Origin: Paenibacillus gyeongsangnamensis
Lineage (GTDB): Bacteria; Bacillota; Bacilli; Paenibacillales; NBRC-103111
NCBI RefSeq assembly: GCF_027533625.1
Contig: NZ_JAQAGZ010000014.1
Coordinates: 124,001-188,000, forward strand
Reading direction: 5' to 3'
Length of the DNA: 64,000 nucleotides
Positions 18,101 through 26,551 of the stretch are shown piece after piece. Positions within the stretch are counted from its first letter, which is position 1, and each line of letters starts with the position of its first letter. The notes under the pieces are model-generated. The model ran no database searches. It saw nothing but the letters and a program-made list of their open reading frames with translations, and was not told the DNA's origin. Both the position numbers and the translations under genes were made by a program.

Positions 18101-18363
18101 AGGGACGGATCCAGATAAACGGTGTCGTAAGCCTGCAGCTTCCGGAGGTTCAGGCTTCCCAAAGCTTGTCGTTCCAGCTTCAGGTTGGCTACCAACGATT
18201 GCTGCAGGTGGCCGTATGCGGCCGTGTCGTATGCGCCATCCTGCGTGGCGTAAAGCATGCGGACGGACAGCTCCTTGGTGGCGGTTAAGCCCCATGCGAG
18301 CAGCGCCGCAGCCAGCAGCAGGATTGCGAGCAGCGCGGCCTTGCGCGGGTGTGCCCGAATCAA
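15106..18363 (-). CDS. Membrane-anchored FG-GAP/VCBS repeat exoprotein
   Basis: First gene of the operon, 1085 residues. A signal anchor (residues 9-27) is followed by a region resembling a GATase-like sensor (LRNYVREGGHLFLENAF). Five FG-GAP/VCBS blades follow between about residues 455 and 720, for example LDGDGRPDLIVGSGDG, LNGDGRPDLVIGRADG and MDGDGRADLVIGSLEG, with calcium-binding Asp-rich loops, so a beta-propeller is expected. The C-terminal part is unassigned. The start is TTG, forced by an in-frame stop three codons upstream, with GAGGG before it. It probably acts outside the cell, perhaps on the polymer modified by the dlt-like genes; that is inference from the operon. Confidence 0.75.
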   Translation of the reverse strand: MIRAHPRKAALLAILLLAAALLAWGLTATKELSVRMLYATQDGAYDTAAYGHLQQSLVANLKLERQALGSLNLRKLQAYDTVYLDPSLHAQLTPAQIELLRNYVREGGHLFLENAFAGDLPPDLLGAQRIVDVKPPQRKTSGTDTVGDADPLSFPETEYNLQSLQALVKQFADTYYRHDPADGLKDFSWGKGIIPSTAETVVSLGDVSLYTLNRYGKGTVFFSGTLLPNRYYITGYDLAGGMDSKLGFDQVAAAVNAAKKPVPGALYFNLTQLPMKPFFHSTFATGSALFRSEYAAFVSKEKLGYSVKKVLGPYGRPAMAYQNHFEALEAIRDGEGIQWAELLKKYKQVPSFSLDRSSFTWGRWQESVAVHLNTGTNEKPAFAGETPNSFYSSGTRLMADGQAVRLANYPEYKSLGDPITLPYRAYPAIADLDGDGRPDLIVGSGDGAIYVYRRAGPSAEAYGGQQLPAGLKPPDAFGRREVLRQRSGEPLTAGKYASVAAYDLNGDGRPDLVIGRADGTLAVAYGEAGGTFTAPVPLLAGGRPITAAAPAGVAVGNVTGSGIPDLVVGGADGTVTLYRGERGPSGKLAWGPGSVQFKLPAPFAAPSIRDMDGDGRADLVIGSLEGDLRVYLQQPGPTPGSIAWRDAGVIEGASTNQLGSHALVGGHNSVPLWYDLNHDGKDDLIVGQLEFGIPSTIDDPKFPYAAQLGEFIHYTKAHDLELYPHLFMHNFTSDAQEKQEIALHKLAFDKLGIPWKMTGTNQHTWRINNPDRSQTLNNERAADIWFNFGFKPSNIGTEPRLSIEYYWGLPFLMTDTSGKPDMKQPMMLYTPAPVLRTDAHNSTKDLFEAYTALDLPIDYFEHIEYHFPSQVAPLLEFVRYLDGIRNDKSYNFMTETQMARSFMNTLTTRVKVTRPWRAVVLDRLARLAGVHRDPSFEVEPDVNGVPAQAAEYAGTLGLVVERGAPYADKQATALGADVHDVREGKLYLGVPKRTEVRFTSAAESDAKEQAMHLLRVNVPYELKTSGDTWTLQLKAAGMQQIQLRSSSSIAVEGAEGLTVERNEAQSTYTVTHFGKGVTLTIRPKP

Positions 18364-18403
18364 TGCAATCCCTCAATTATTCATAGGTTAGACTATCCTT
18401 GCC

Positions 18404-18432
18404 ATTATAGCACGGATGGCGGGCTTTGTTAA
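18404..18432 (-). promoter_or_regulatory. Sigma-A promoter of the dlt-like operon
   Basis: On the minus strand TTAACA, 17 bases, TATAAT, about 40 bases before the TTG start of the FG-GAP gene. Confidence 0.7.
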
Positions 18433-18476
18433 CTTGTGCCCGAGGGTGGAGGAGAAGGGGGACGGACGATCCGCAC

Positions 18477-18509
18477 AAAAAAAACGTCCGCCCGGCAAGC
18501 AGGCGAACG
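18477..18509 (-). terminator. Terminator of the broken diguanylate cyclase gene
   Basis: On the minus strand CGTTCGCC pairs with GGCGGACG (one G-T pair) and an eight-base T run follows. Confidence 0.7.
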
Positions 18510-18519
18510 GATCGGAGAA

Positions 18520-20046
18520 TCAGCACCCGCCCTGCTTGTCCGGGGCATCCTGCGGAAGATGGCATACCGTCCGGTTGCGCCCTTCCGCCTTGGCGCGGTA
18601 TAACGCTTTGTCGGCCCAGTCGATCAGGTGCTTATCGGTCATCCCCGGCTGGGGAATCACCGTGGCGCAGCCAAGACTGACGGTGACGTGATCCGCAATC
18701 GGCGAGGTGGCATGCGGCATGTTCAGGGTTTCCACGGACCGGCGCAACCGTTCGGCGATCGCCAGCGCTTCCGCTTGCTTCGCCCCCGCCAGCACCGCGG
18801 CGAACTCCTCGCCGCCGTAACGGGCGATCAGGTGCGGGGTATTTTGCAGCAGTCCGGCGGCCGCGAGCGCGATATTTTTCAGGATTTCGTCGCCGCCCTG
18901 GTGACCGCAGGTGTCATTGTAAGGCTTGAAATAATCCACGTCGAACAGGATGACGGAAATGGGCGTGCCCTCTTCCGCGGCCGTAAGCCATGCGTTGCCG
19001 AGAAAACGGTCCAGCTTGCGGCGGTTGGCGATGCCGGTAAGGCCGTCGAGGTCGGACAGCTTCTGCAGTGCGGCGAGCGCTTCCTGCAGCTTCCGTTCCG
19101 TCAGCTTGCGGTCGGTAATTTCACGGACGGTCGCCAGATAGGCGGACTAGTCCTCATAGACGATGGGGGAGATGGACAGCTCCACGATAATTTCTTTGCC
19201 GGTCAGCATAGTGCAGTGCAGCTCCACGAGATCGATGGCTTCCGCCCCGGCGCCCATGGCTTTCCATCTTCGAAGCAGCTCATCCCGGCCGTCCGCCCGG
19301 ACGAAATCGATAAAGGAGCGTCCCAGCAATTCCTCGCGGGAACCGGCGCCGAGCAGTCTCAGACCCATATCGTTCACGAACAGAATGCGGTCCGCCGTCT
19401 GCACGAATACGGCATCGGGCGATTGGGAGATCAGGCGCCTGTACCGCTTCTCGCTTTCAGCCAGCTTGAGTCCTTCGGCATGCGATCGCAATATATATTG
19501 GTAAACATAGACGGCGAGCAGGCCGACAACGTTGGAGAAGGTCCACATGAAGATCAGAATGCATAGAGCGTCCGCTTGTTGGCCCAAATGGTACAGGCTG
19601 ATGCATATGGATATGGAGTTGCTGATCATAAAAAAGGTGTCCAGCAGTAAAAAGCGTAAAAGCGTAATGCCGCGGCGGCCTCCCAGCCATCCGCATACGG
19701 CACCCAGCATCATAAGGTTTATGGACGCCACGACCGCAGGGAATGTCGGGCCCCCGAACAGGGTCAGCCGCCCTGTGGCAATAATCGACGCGGCGATCAG
19801 CGCGGGGAGGGGACCGCCTCCCAAGGCCGCAACAATGATCGGAATGTGCCTAAGATCAATAATTATGGAATTGATTGGAATGCTGAACAGCATCAGCACG
19901 AGCCCTAACAATCCGTACAGGAAACCGGCGGCGAGCTTTATTTTCCATGGCGAGCTTCGGTAAAGCGGAAATTTACGGAACCAATGCCCGATGAAGAAGA
20001 AGGAGGACACCAGAAGCGACGCGTGAAACACGAAATCTTTGAGCAT
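18520..20046 (-). pseudogene. Membrane PAS-GGDEF diguanylate cyclase, interrupted by an amber codon
   Basis: The frame from 20046 encodes a five-helix 5TM-5TMR_LYT sensor (LytS/YhcK type), a PAS domain (RRLISQSPDAVFVQTADRI onward) and, in the same frame, a GGDEF domain. Between PAS and GGDEF, after SPIVYED, the frame holds a TAG at 19147-19149 and then continues as SAYLATVREITDRK, DGLTGIANRRKLD and RYGGEEFAAVLA. The GGEEF active site is intact. A single substitution thus separates sensor from cyclase. ATG 20046 follows GGAGGG; ATG 20148 behind AGGAGG would add 34 residues. A free GGDEF fragment from an internal start is possible. Confidence 0.8.
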
Positions 20047-20310
20047 TGGCGGGTAACCCTCCGTTCTGGACAGGTAAATAGATGCTTGCGAAAGAAAAAG
20101 ATTCGGCGCTTTCAGCGCTGGACGCTTTATGAATAAGATATTCGTCATCTTTTGACATACCTCCTGCATATTTGCGAAATATCAAAGAATTTTTAGGTAT
20201 TTATACCTATGGATATTTCCATTCGTTTGAATTCGCTTGCCTGCCGCTTTTCTGATAAACTATAAGGATGGGGAGAAATCCCGATTTGGATTTGAAGGAA
20301 GGAATGAACT

Positions 20311-22806
20311 ATGCGCGAAGTACGCAAGTCTGATATAGAGCTTCTAGCACCTGCAGGCGACTGGGATTGTCTGCGCGCGGCCGTGGCGAACGGCGCGAAC
20401 GCGGTCTTTTTCGGGGTGGAGAAATTCAACGCCCGGGCCCGGGCGAACAACTTCAAGATGGATGAGCTGCCGGACATCATGTCCTTTTTGCACCGGTACG
20501 GGGTGAAGGGGTTCCTGACATTCAATATTCTGGTATTCGAGGAAGAGCTGACGGATGCGAAGGAGCTGATCGACGCCTGTATCGAGGCGGGGGTCGATGC
20601 GGTCATCGTGCAGGATCTCGGTCTCGTGGGAATGATCCGGGAGATCTCGCCGGACTTTCCGATTCACGGATCGACCCAGATGACGATTACGTCGCCGGAG
20701 GCCGTCGAGTTTACGAAGCCGTTCGATATCGAGCGCGTCGTGCTCGGCCGGGAGAACAACCTGAAGCAGATCAAGCAGATCGGGGACCAGGCGAAGCTTC
20801 CGATGGAAGTGTTCGTGCACGGCGCGCTGTGCGTATCTTATTCGGGGCAGTGCCTGACGTCCGAAATGTGGGGCGGCCGCTCGGCCAACCGGGGGGAATG
20901 TGCTCAGGCGTGCCGTCTGCCGTACGATCTAATGGTCGACGGCGTGGAGAAGCCGATGGGCGACGTGGCTTATCTGCTCTCGCCGAAGGACCTTGCAGCG
21001 CTGGAGCTAGTGCCGGAGCTGATCGAGGCGGGGGTGACGTCCTTCAAGATCGAGGGCCGTCTCAAGAGTCCGGAGTACGTGGCCAACGTGGTTGGCAAAT
21101 ACCGTGCGGCGATCGACCGTTATTTCGACGGGAAGGACGCGAACCCGACGAAGGAAGAGCTGCGGGAGCTCGAGCAGAGCTTCTCGCGCGGGTTTACGCA
21201 CGGCTTCCTGAAAGGAACGAACAACAAGCAGCTCGTCGAGGGCACGTACCCGAAGAGCCGCGGCGTCTATTTGGGCCGGGTGAAGCAGGTGCTGCGCGAC
21301 GCGGTGCTGTGCGAGTTGGAGGCGCCGTTGAAGCGGGGCGACGGCATCGTATTTGACGCTGGTGACCCGACGAAGAAGGAAGAGGGCGGACGGGTGTACG
21401 ACCTGCGCCGTCAAGGCCGGAAGATGGAGGGTGAAGCGCCGGGGGGCCTCGTGGAGATCGTCCCGGGGCGCAATGATGTCCAGCTTGGCCGGGTGCATGT
21501 GGGCGACCGGATCTGGAAGACGAACGATCCGCATCTGGATAAGCGTCTTCGCCAAACGTACGAAACGGATAAGCCGTACCGGGTATTCCCCGTACGCGTC
21601 ATGGTGACGGGCTCTGCGGGCCAGCTGCTGAAGAGCGTCTGGACGGACACAGCGGAGGGGCATACGGTGACGGTAGAATCCGAGCTGGCGCTCGTTCCGG
21701 CGGAGAAGCGTCCGATGGACGCCGCCTTGTTCGAGGAGCAGTTCGGGCGGCTCGGGGGCACGATCTTCGAACTGGAGTCGGTCGACGTGCATTTGAACGG
21801 CGAGCTGATCGTGCCGATGCGGGAGCTGAACCAGATGCGCCGTCAGGCGGTGGAGCTGCTTACCTCGCAGCGGGAGCGGCCGCGGACTTACATCAAGCGT
21901 TCCGTGGACGTGTATGCCGATGCGGCGCAGCCGGCGGAGCGGAAGCGTTCGGGGCTGACGGCCTTGTGCCGCAGTCTGGAGCAGGTCGAGGCAGCCTGCC
22001 GGACGAACGTGGACCTCATCTATGCGGATTTCGAGTTTATCAAGCAGTTCCCGGCGGCGGTGGAAGCCGTACGCGCGGCCGGCAAACGGATCGCGCTGGC
22101 GACGCCACGCATCCATATGCCGGGTGAGACGGGCTACTTCAAAAATATATTGAACCTGAGCCCGGACGCGGTACTGCTCCGCAATACCGGCGCGGTGTAC
22201 TGGTTCCTGCGCTATAAGGCGGAGCATCCGCAGGAGCGGATGCCGGAGCTGATCGGCGACTTCTCGCTCAACATCGCCAATCACAAGGCCGCGGCGCTGT
22301 TCCTTGAAGCGGGCTTGTCCCGCGTGACGCCGTCGTACGACCTCAACGTCCAGCAGATGGTCGATTTGCTCCGCCGTACGGATACGAGCCGGATGGAGGT
22401 CGTCATCCATCAGCATTTGCCGATGTTCCATACGGAGCATTGCGTCTACTGTACGTTCCTGAGCGAGGGAACGGACTATACGAACTGCGGCCGTCCGTGC
22501 GAAGACCACAGGGCCTCGCTGAAGGACCGGGTCGGCTTCTCCCATCCGGTACGGGTGGATGAGGGGTGCCGCAACACCGTGTACAACGCAATCGACCAAT
22601 CCGGTGCGGAATATTTGGCCAACTTCATGGAGCTGGGCGTCTCCAAGTTCCGCGTGGAGTTCCTGGAGGAAACAGCGGAGAAGGTGCACGAGGTGCTGTC
22701 GCTTTATGAGCGGGCGCTGGAGGGCCGGATCAGCGGAACCCAGGTATGGAAGACGCTGAAGGCGACGAATCAGCTTGGGGTTACGCGGGGACAATTGGTG
22801 AAGTAA
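20311..22806 (+). CDS. U32 family peptidase-like protein (RlhA/DUF3656 type)
   Basis: An 831-residue U32-family protein. The N-terminal barrel is clear (ELLAPAGDWDCLRAAVANGA, GANAVFFGVEKFNARARA), with the signature EVFVHGALCVSYSGQCL and RGECAQACRLPYD, whose cysteines probably bind an iron-sulfur cluster. The middle matches the DUF3656 arrangement of E. coli RlhA, which hydroxylates cytidine 2501 of 23S rRNA, and a second barrel with cysteines (EHCVYCTF, NCGRPCED) ends the protein. Start ATG with GAAGGAAGGA upstream. rRNA modification is the best guess by family; proteolysis is not established for this subgroup. Confidence 0.85.
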   Translation: MREVRKSDIELLAPAGDWDCLRAAVANGANAVFFGVEKFNARARANNFKMDELPDIMSFLHRYGVKGFLTFNILVFEEELTDAKELIDACIEAGVDAVIVQDLGLVGMIREISPDFPIHGSTQMTITSPEAVEFTKPFDIERVVLGRENNLKQIKQIGDQAKLPMEVFVHGALCVSYSGQCLTSEMWGGRSANRGECAQACRLPYDLMVDGVEKPMGDVAYLLSPKDLAALELVPELIEAGVTSFKIEGRLKSPEYVANVVGKYRAAIDRYFDGKDANPTKEELRELEQSFSRGFTHGFLKGTNNKQLVEGTYPKSRGVYLGRVKQVLRDAVLCELEAPLKRGDGIVFDAGDPTKKEEGGRVYDLRRQGRKMEGEAPGGLVEIVPGRNDVQLGRVHVGDRIWKTNDPHLDKRLRQTYETDKPYRVFPVRVMVTGSAGQLLKSVWTDTAEGHTVTVESELALVPAEKRPMDAALFEEQFGRLGGTIFELESVDVHLNGELIVPMRELNQMRRQAVELLTSQRERPRTYIKRSVDVYADAAQPAERKRSGLTALCRSLEQVEAACRTNVDLIYADFEFIKQFPAAVEAVRAAGKRIALATPRIHMPGETGYFKNILNLSPDAVLLRNTGAVYWFLRYKAEHPQERMPELIGDFSLNIANHKAAALFLEAGLSRVTPSYDLNVQQMVDLLRRTDTSRMEVVIHQHLPMFHTEHCVYCTFLSEGTDYTNCGRPCEDHRASLKDRVGFSHPVRVDEGCRNTVYNAIDQSGAEYLANFMELGVSKFRVEFLEETAEKVHEVLSLYERALEGRISGTQVWKTLKATNQLGVTRGQLVK

Positions 22807-22817
22807 AGAATAGTTAT

Positions 22818-22852
22818 AGGCCTGCAAACAGATCCTGGTTGCAGGCCTTTTT
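22818..22852 (+). terminator. Terminator of the U32 gene
   Basis: AGGCCTGCAA pairs with TTGCAGGCCT, then five T. Confidence 0.9.
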
Positions 22853-22855
22853 GTG

Positions 22856-23397
22856 CTGACCGCTACGTTCAATCATGAAACAGATGAAATTTATAACATT
22901 CATGTGGGTGTACAAACCATTGAGGGACCTTTAACCATCCGTTCTACGTGAAGGACAAAGGGTGGACGTTCGTCAAAGACCTCAAGGTCGGTGACTTGCT
23001 TGTTCAGAGCGATGGGAATACACTCAAGGTAGACAGCATCGTACTGGAACAGAAGCACGCCACGGTTTACAACATGACGGTTGACGAGTTCCATACCTAC
23101 TTCGTCAGTGACCTTGGGATTTGGGTGCATAATACTGGTGCTTGTAATTTCACTTTCCCGAAATCAGGGAAGGATATGAAAAAAGTTTTTGGAATTGATG
23201 AAAAAACATTCCATAAGGAAGTTAAACCCGAGGTTCTCAAGCAAATAAAAAATGACCCTGTTTATGGCAAGGAATTTAAGAAGACGGGTAATAATCCAGA
23301 CATTGGTGTAGACGATTTAGGAAATATTGTTTTGAAGGATGTAAGGACTGGAAAAACGCTTCAAACAGATTGGAGTTTTGAAAGTTTCTTGCCGTAG
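22856..23397 (+). pseudogene. C-terminal remnant of a polymorphic toxin: HINT domain plus toxin domain
   Basis: The frame begins right behind the U32 terminator with TATFNHETDEIYNIHVG, typical of a pre-toxin HINT domain, then shifts frame near 22925 and continues as NHPFYVKDKGWTFVKDLKVG, YNMTVDEFHTYFVSD and IWVHNTGA, the end of HINT. About 85 residues of toxin module follow (FHKEVKPEVLKQIKNDPVYG, NPDIGVDDLGNIVLKD). The large N-terminal secretion part is missing. Only the part from the GTG at 22948 could still be translated. The toxin family was not identified. An immunity-like gene follows after 15 bases. Confidence 0.7.
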
Positions 23398-23412
23398 AGA
23401 AAGGAGTAAACT

Positions 23413-23910
23413 ATGTCATTTGAATTAAACATTCTAGTCTTACAACAAGAAATTGCTGAACAAATTCCTTTTGAGTCTCCTCTTAAACTGCAAATTGAGT
23501 CAAATGAGATACTTCCACATGCAATGTTTTGGCCGTTCATGAGTTCGAACAAAGGAACATGGTACATTGTTGGTGTTGAGGAGGACGATTTTTTCAGTGC
23601 GTCGCCAGTACTTGATTCAGAATTTGAATCTGTAGAAGATAAAGATTTACCATACTGGGTAAATGATGAGGATGCAAAATCTAATCTAACCTCACTTAAA
23701 ATCTCTGACACTTATAGAGAAGAATTATTCAAACTCATGAGATGCTTATTAAAGCAATCTCCAATCAGGTCAATAATGTTTATGTCGAGGTATCAAGGTG
23801 GAGATAAGGAAGTAATATGCGGTGTACTTTCACTCGATGAGTTTATTGATTTACAAGAACAAGGGAAAGTATTATTCAATGTATCTTATATTATTAGACA
23901 CGTAGAATAG
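23413..23910 (+). CDS. Probable immunity protein for the adjacent toxin module
   Basis: A 165-residue acidic soluble protein without signal peptide or helices. ATG start with AAAGGAG seven bases upstream, 15 bases behind the toxin tail. Composition is AT-rich like the toxin module and unlike the backbone. The family was not recognised. Its place directly after a HINT-toxin C-terminus is the classic location of a cognate immunity gene, and that is the only basis for the function given. Confidence 0.6.
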   Translation: MSFELNILVLQQEIAEQIPFESPLKLQIESNEILPHAMFWPFMSSNKGTWYIVGVEEDDFFSASPVLDSEFESVEDKDLPYWVNDEDAKSNLTSLKISDTYREELFKLMRCLLKQSPIRSIMFMSRYQGGDKEVICGVLSLDEFIDLQEQGKVLFNVSYIIRHVE

Positions 23911-24236
23911 CGTTAGTTGACCTTGAGGGCAGTAATCCTCAGCCCCGTATGATATATTCCTCAAATCCAATGACGCAATTCACATAATGTGTTGAACTTT
24001 ATACCCCTTTTCAGTTATATTCCGAACCCGTTAGAACACTAAAATCATCAGCGGCGTGATAGCCTTGTTATTTTCAATTTCGGACAGTCTATTGCAATCG
24101 TCAAATTTAAAAGTCAGAAAAAATATGTACATAGTCGCCATAATTTTTTCAATAGCAATTCTATCAATAAGTGTAATACCGCATCTCTTCTAAAGTTTAA
24201 TTTGTTAAGTGTTCAGTCCCCTTTTTGATGCATTGT
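23911..24236 (+). other. AT-rich intergenic stretch, nothing recognised
   Basis: No open frame with a ribosome site was found on either strand. A short GAGG/CCTC hairpin occurs soon after the immunity gene. The stretch has the AT-rich composition of the toxin module and is probably the rest of the same insertion. Confidence 0.5.
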
Positions 24237-24475
24237 AGGCGGGCATCAGCGGGTTAACCGGAGCGCTGTTAAACGGCAGTACCATCCGAATCAATAACCG
24301 TCCGGTAGATTCGGTGTCTCAAAGCGTATATCAGAATGTGTATCTCGTCTTTAAAGGAGATCCGATTTCATCCGGTGTCCTCAATGTCACCATCGAAGGA
24401 TTGACCAAGTCGGGCGGCGGCACCATGCCGATTCCGGTAGCGCCTTTGACGATTCCGTTCTACCGCGAAAATTAA
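24237..24475 (+). pseudogene. 3' remnant of an unidentified gene
   Basis: After an in-frame TAG the frame encodes about 78 residues (GISGLTGALLNGST, QNVYLVFKGDPISS, PIPVAPLTIPFYREN) with backbone-like GC-rich codon use and no start codon at the front. A terminator follows. It is probably the tail of a backbone gene whose 5' part was removed when the toxin segment arrived. No family recognised. Confidence 0.45.
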
Positions 24476-24485
24476 TTTCTTCCCC

Positions 24486-24521
24486 AAACAGGCTGAGGCG
24501 CTCAGGTGCTTCGGCCTGTTT
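24486..24521 (+). terminator. Terminator after the gene remnant
   Basis: AAACAGGC pairs with GCCTGTTT, followed by a T-rich tail. Confidence 0.6.
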
Positions 24522-24679
24522 CTATTTGTTCACAATTTGAACACAAATTTTTAATCTGTTTTTCAGGTTCGGTTAATCTGGGTTTAGGTTTACGCTTGTA
24601 TATTGATTCTTGGTTAAGTCTGATGAAAGATGGAAATGGCTGTAGGTAGGAAAATGTTGCTTTGATGGGAGGTTATGAC

Positions 24680-25792
24680 GTGCTTGAGGTCAAACAAGTA
24701 AGCAAGCTGTACGAGAACCAGAGAGGGGTCCAGAGCGTTGATTTCTCAATGAGCCGCGGCGAAATCGTCGGGTTCCTCGGACCGAACGGCGCCGGGAAGA
24801 CAACGACCATGCGGATGATTACCGGGTACCTCAACCCGACGCACGGGAGTATTCTGATCGACGGCTTGTCCATGGCCGAGCATCCGAAGAAGGCCCGGCA
24901 GAAGATCGGCTATTTGCCGGAGACGCCGCCGCTGTATCCCGAAATGTCCGTCATCGCGTATTTGCGGTTTATCGCGGACCTGCGCGGCATTCCGGCGAAG
25001 GAGCAGAAGAACCGGATCGACGAGGTCATCGAGCGGCTGGGGCTTGAGGGACGGGAGCGGCAAGTCATCCGCAGCCTGTCCAAGGGCTATAAGCAGCGGA
25101 TCGGCCTGGCGCAGGCGATTCTGCACAATCCGGATCTGCTCATTCTGGACGAGCCCACCTCCGGCCTCGATCCGAAGCAGATCATCGAGATTCGGCAGCT
25201 CATCCGGGAGCTGGGAGAGAATCATACCGTGCTGCTCAGCACGCACATCCTGCCGGAGATCAACGCGCTGTGCAACCGCGTACTCATCATCAACCAAGGG
25301 AAGATCGTTCTGGACGGGCAGCCGGATCAGCTTGCGAACTCGATGGGCGATACGTTCGAGGTTTCGCTTGAGGTGAAGGGACCGCGCGAGCGCATTCTGG
25401 CCGAGCTGCGCAGCATGCCGGAAGTATCGGGCGTGCGCGAGCTGGCGGCAGAAGCGGCCGGGGCCGAAGGGCTGACCGATGCCGAAGCGACGACCGCCGA
25501 TGCGGACAATGCGAACGAAGCGGACCGGGTGCCGGCAGCCGCCGCTGAAACGCAGGGAGCGGTGAAGGTTCTCGTAACCGCCGCCGACCGTACGGATATT
25601 CGTGAGGCGCTGTTCTATCGGATGGCGGAGAAGCGTTACCCGATTCTCGGGATGAAGAAGGAATCGCTCAGCCTGGAGGACATCTTCCTGAAGCTGACGA
25701 CGAACGAGTCGCTGGAAGGCTCTTCGGACGGCGGAGCGGGGAATGCGTCCGCAAGCGGTGCAAAGGACAAGGAGGTGACGCCGGATGCGTAA
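24680..25792 (+). CDS. ABC transporter ATP-binding protein (GldA-like)
   Basis: ABC ATPase of about 370 residues: Walker A GPNGAGKTTT, Q-loop region YLPETPPLYPEM, signature LSKGYKQRI, Walker B LLILDEPTSGLD, and switch His in LLSTHIL. The C-terminal 150 residues are an extension, partly an Ala/Glu/Asp-rich low-complexity linker (about 255-300). I chose GTG 24680 because GGGAGG lies seven bases before it; TTG 24662 and ATG 24665 have no ribosome site. It overlaps the permease gene by eight bases. Exported substrate unknown. Confidence 0.88.
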   Translation: MLEVKQVSKLYENQRGVQSVDFSMSRGEIVGFLGPNGAGKTTTMRMITGYLNPTHGSILIDGLSMAEHPKKARQKIGYLPETPPLYPEMSVIAYLRFIADLRGIPAKEQKNRIDEVIERLGLEGRERQVIRSLSKGYKQRIGLAQAILHNPDLLILDEPTSGLDPKQIIEIRQLIRELGENHTVLLSTHILPEINALCNRVLIINQGKIVLDGQPDQLANSMGDTFEVSLEVKGPRERILAELRSMPEVSGVRELAAEAAGAEGLTDAEATTADADNANEADRVPAAAAETQGAVKVLVTAADRTDIREALFYRMAEKRYPILGMKKESLSLEDIFLKLTTNESLEGSSDGGAGNASASGAKDKEVTPDA

Positions 25793-26498
25793 AACGTGGG
25801 CTATTTCGAAGAAAGAGCTGCAGATGTATTTTTACTCGCCGACGGCCTATGCGGCGTTTGCCTTCTTTTTCCTGATCGCAGGCTACTTCTTCAGTGCGAA
25901 CTTTCTGTATCCGCCGAACGTGGTGGATATCCGGCCGGTGGTCGGCAATATTTCGTTTATTTACTTGTTTATCATTCCGCTGCTGACCATGCGGCTTGTT
26001 TCCGACGAGCTTCGCCAAGGAACGGATGAGCTGCTGCTCACCTCTCCGGCCAGCATTACGGAAATCGTAGTCGGCAAATATGTCTCGGCCCTCATCGTGC
26101 AGCTGCTGCTTGTGGCGGGCAGCCTGCTGTTTCCGCTCATCCTGAGCGCTTACGGCAAGCTGGACCAGCCGATTCTGTGGCTGTCCTACCTGTCCATGTT
26201 CCTGATGGGAGCGGCGATGATGGCGATTGGTCTGTTCGCTTCCTCGCTGTCGGCCCATCAGATGGTGTCGGGGATCAGCGCGTTTGCGATATTGCTCGTC
26301 TTCTGGACGATTGATTGGCTTGGCGATACGGTAGGCGGCAAGATCAAGGACTACCTCGGCCTGTTTTCGATTATCGGACGCGCGGGCAATCTGCAGAAGG
26401 GCGTTCTGAATTTCGCCGATGTCCTGTTCTATGTCACGCTGATCATCGTGTTCGTCGTGCTGAGCATTCAAGTGCTGGAGCGCAAACGCTGGAGATAA
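25785..26498 (+). CDS. ABC-2 type permease (GldF-like)
   Basis: A 237-residue membrane protein with six predicted helices and an N-terminal KKELQMYFYSPTAYAAFAFF, typical of the GldF/NosY ABC-2 permeases. RLVSDELRQGTDELLLTSP is the conserved coupling segment. It overlaps the end of the ATPase gene by eight bases and is followed by the GldG-like gene after 53 bases, the usual order ATPase, permease, GldG. Confidence 0.85.
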   Translation: MRKTWAISKKELQMYFYSPTAYAAFAFFFLIAGYFFSANFLYPPNVVDIRPVVGNISFIYLFIIPLLTMRLVSDELRQGTDELLLTSPASITEIVVGKYVSALIVQLLLVAGSLLFPLILSAYGKLDQPILWLSYLSMFLMGAAMMAIGLFASSLSAHQMVSGISAFAILLVFWTIDWLGDTVGGKIKDYLGLFSIIGRAGNLQKGVLNFADVLFYVTLIIVFVVLSIQVLERKRWR

Positions 26499-26551
26499 AC
26501 GACTACCGCTTATGGCGCTGAGGCAGCGCCGAGCAGAAGGGGGAAAGGCAA

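Noticed and set aside
21007..22872. Minus-strand open frame of 621 codons opposite the U32 gene
   Set aside because: Same shadow-type composition; the U32 protein on the plus strand has clear motifs throughout.
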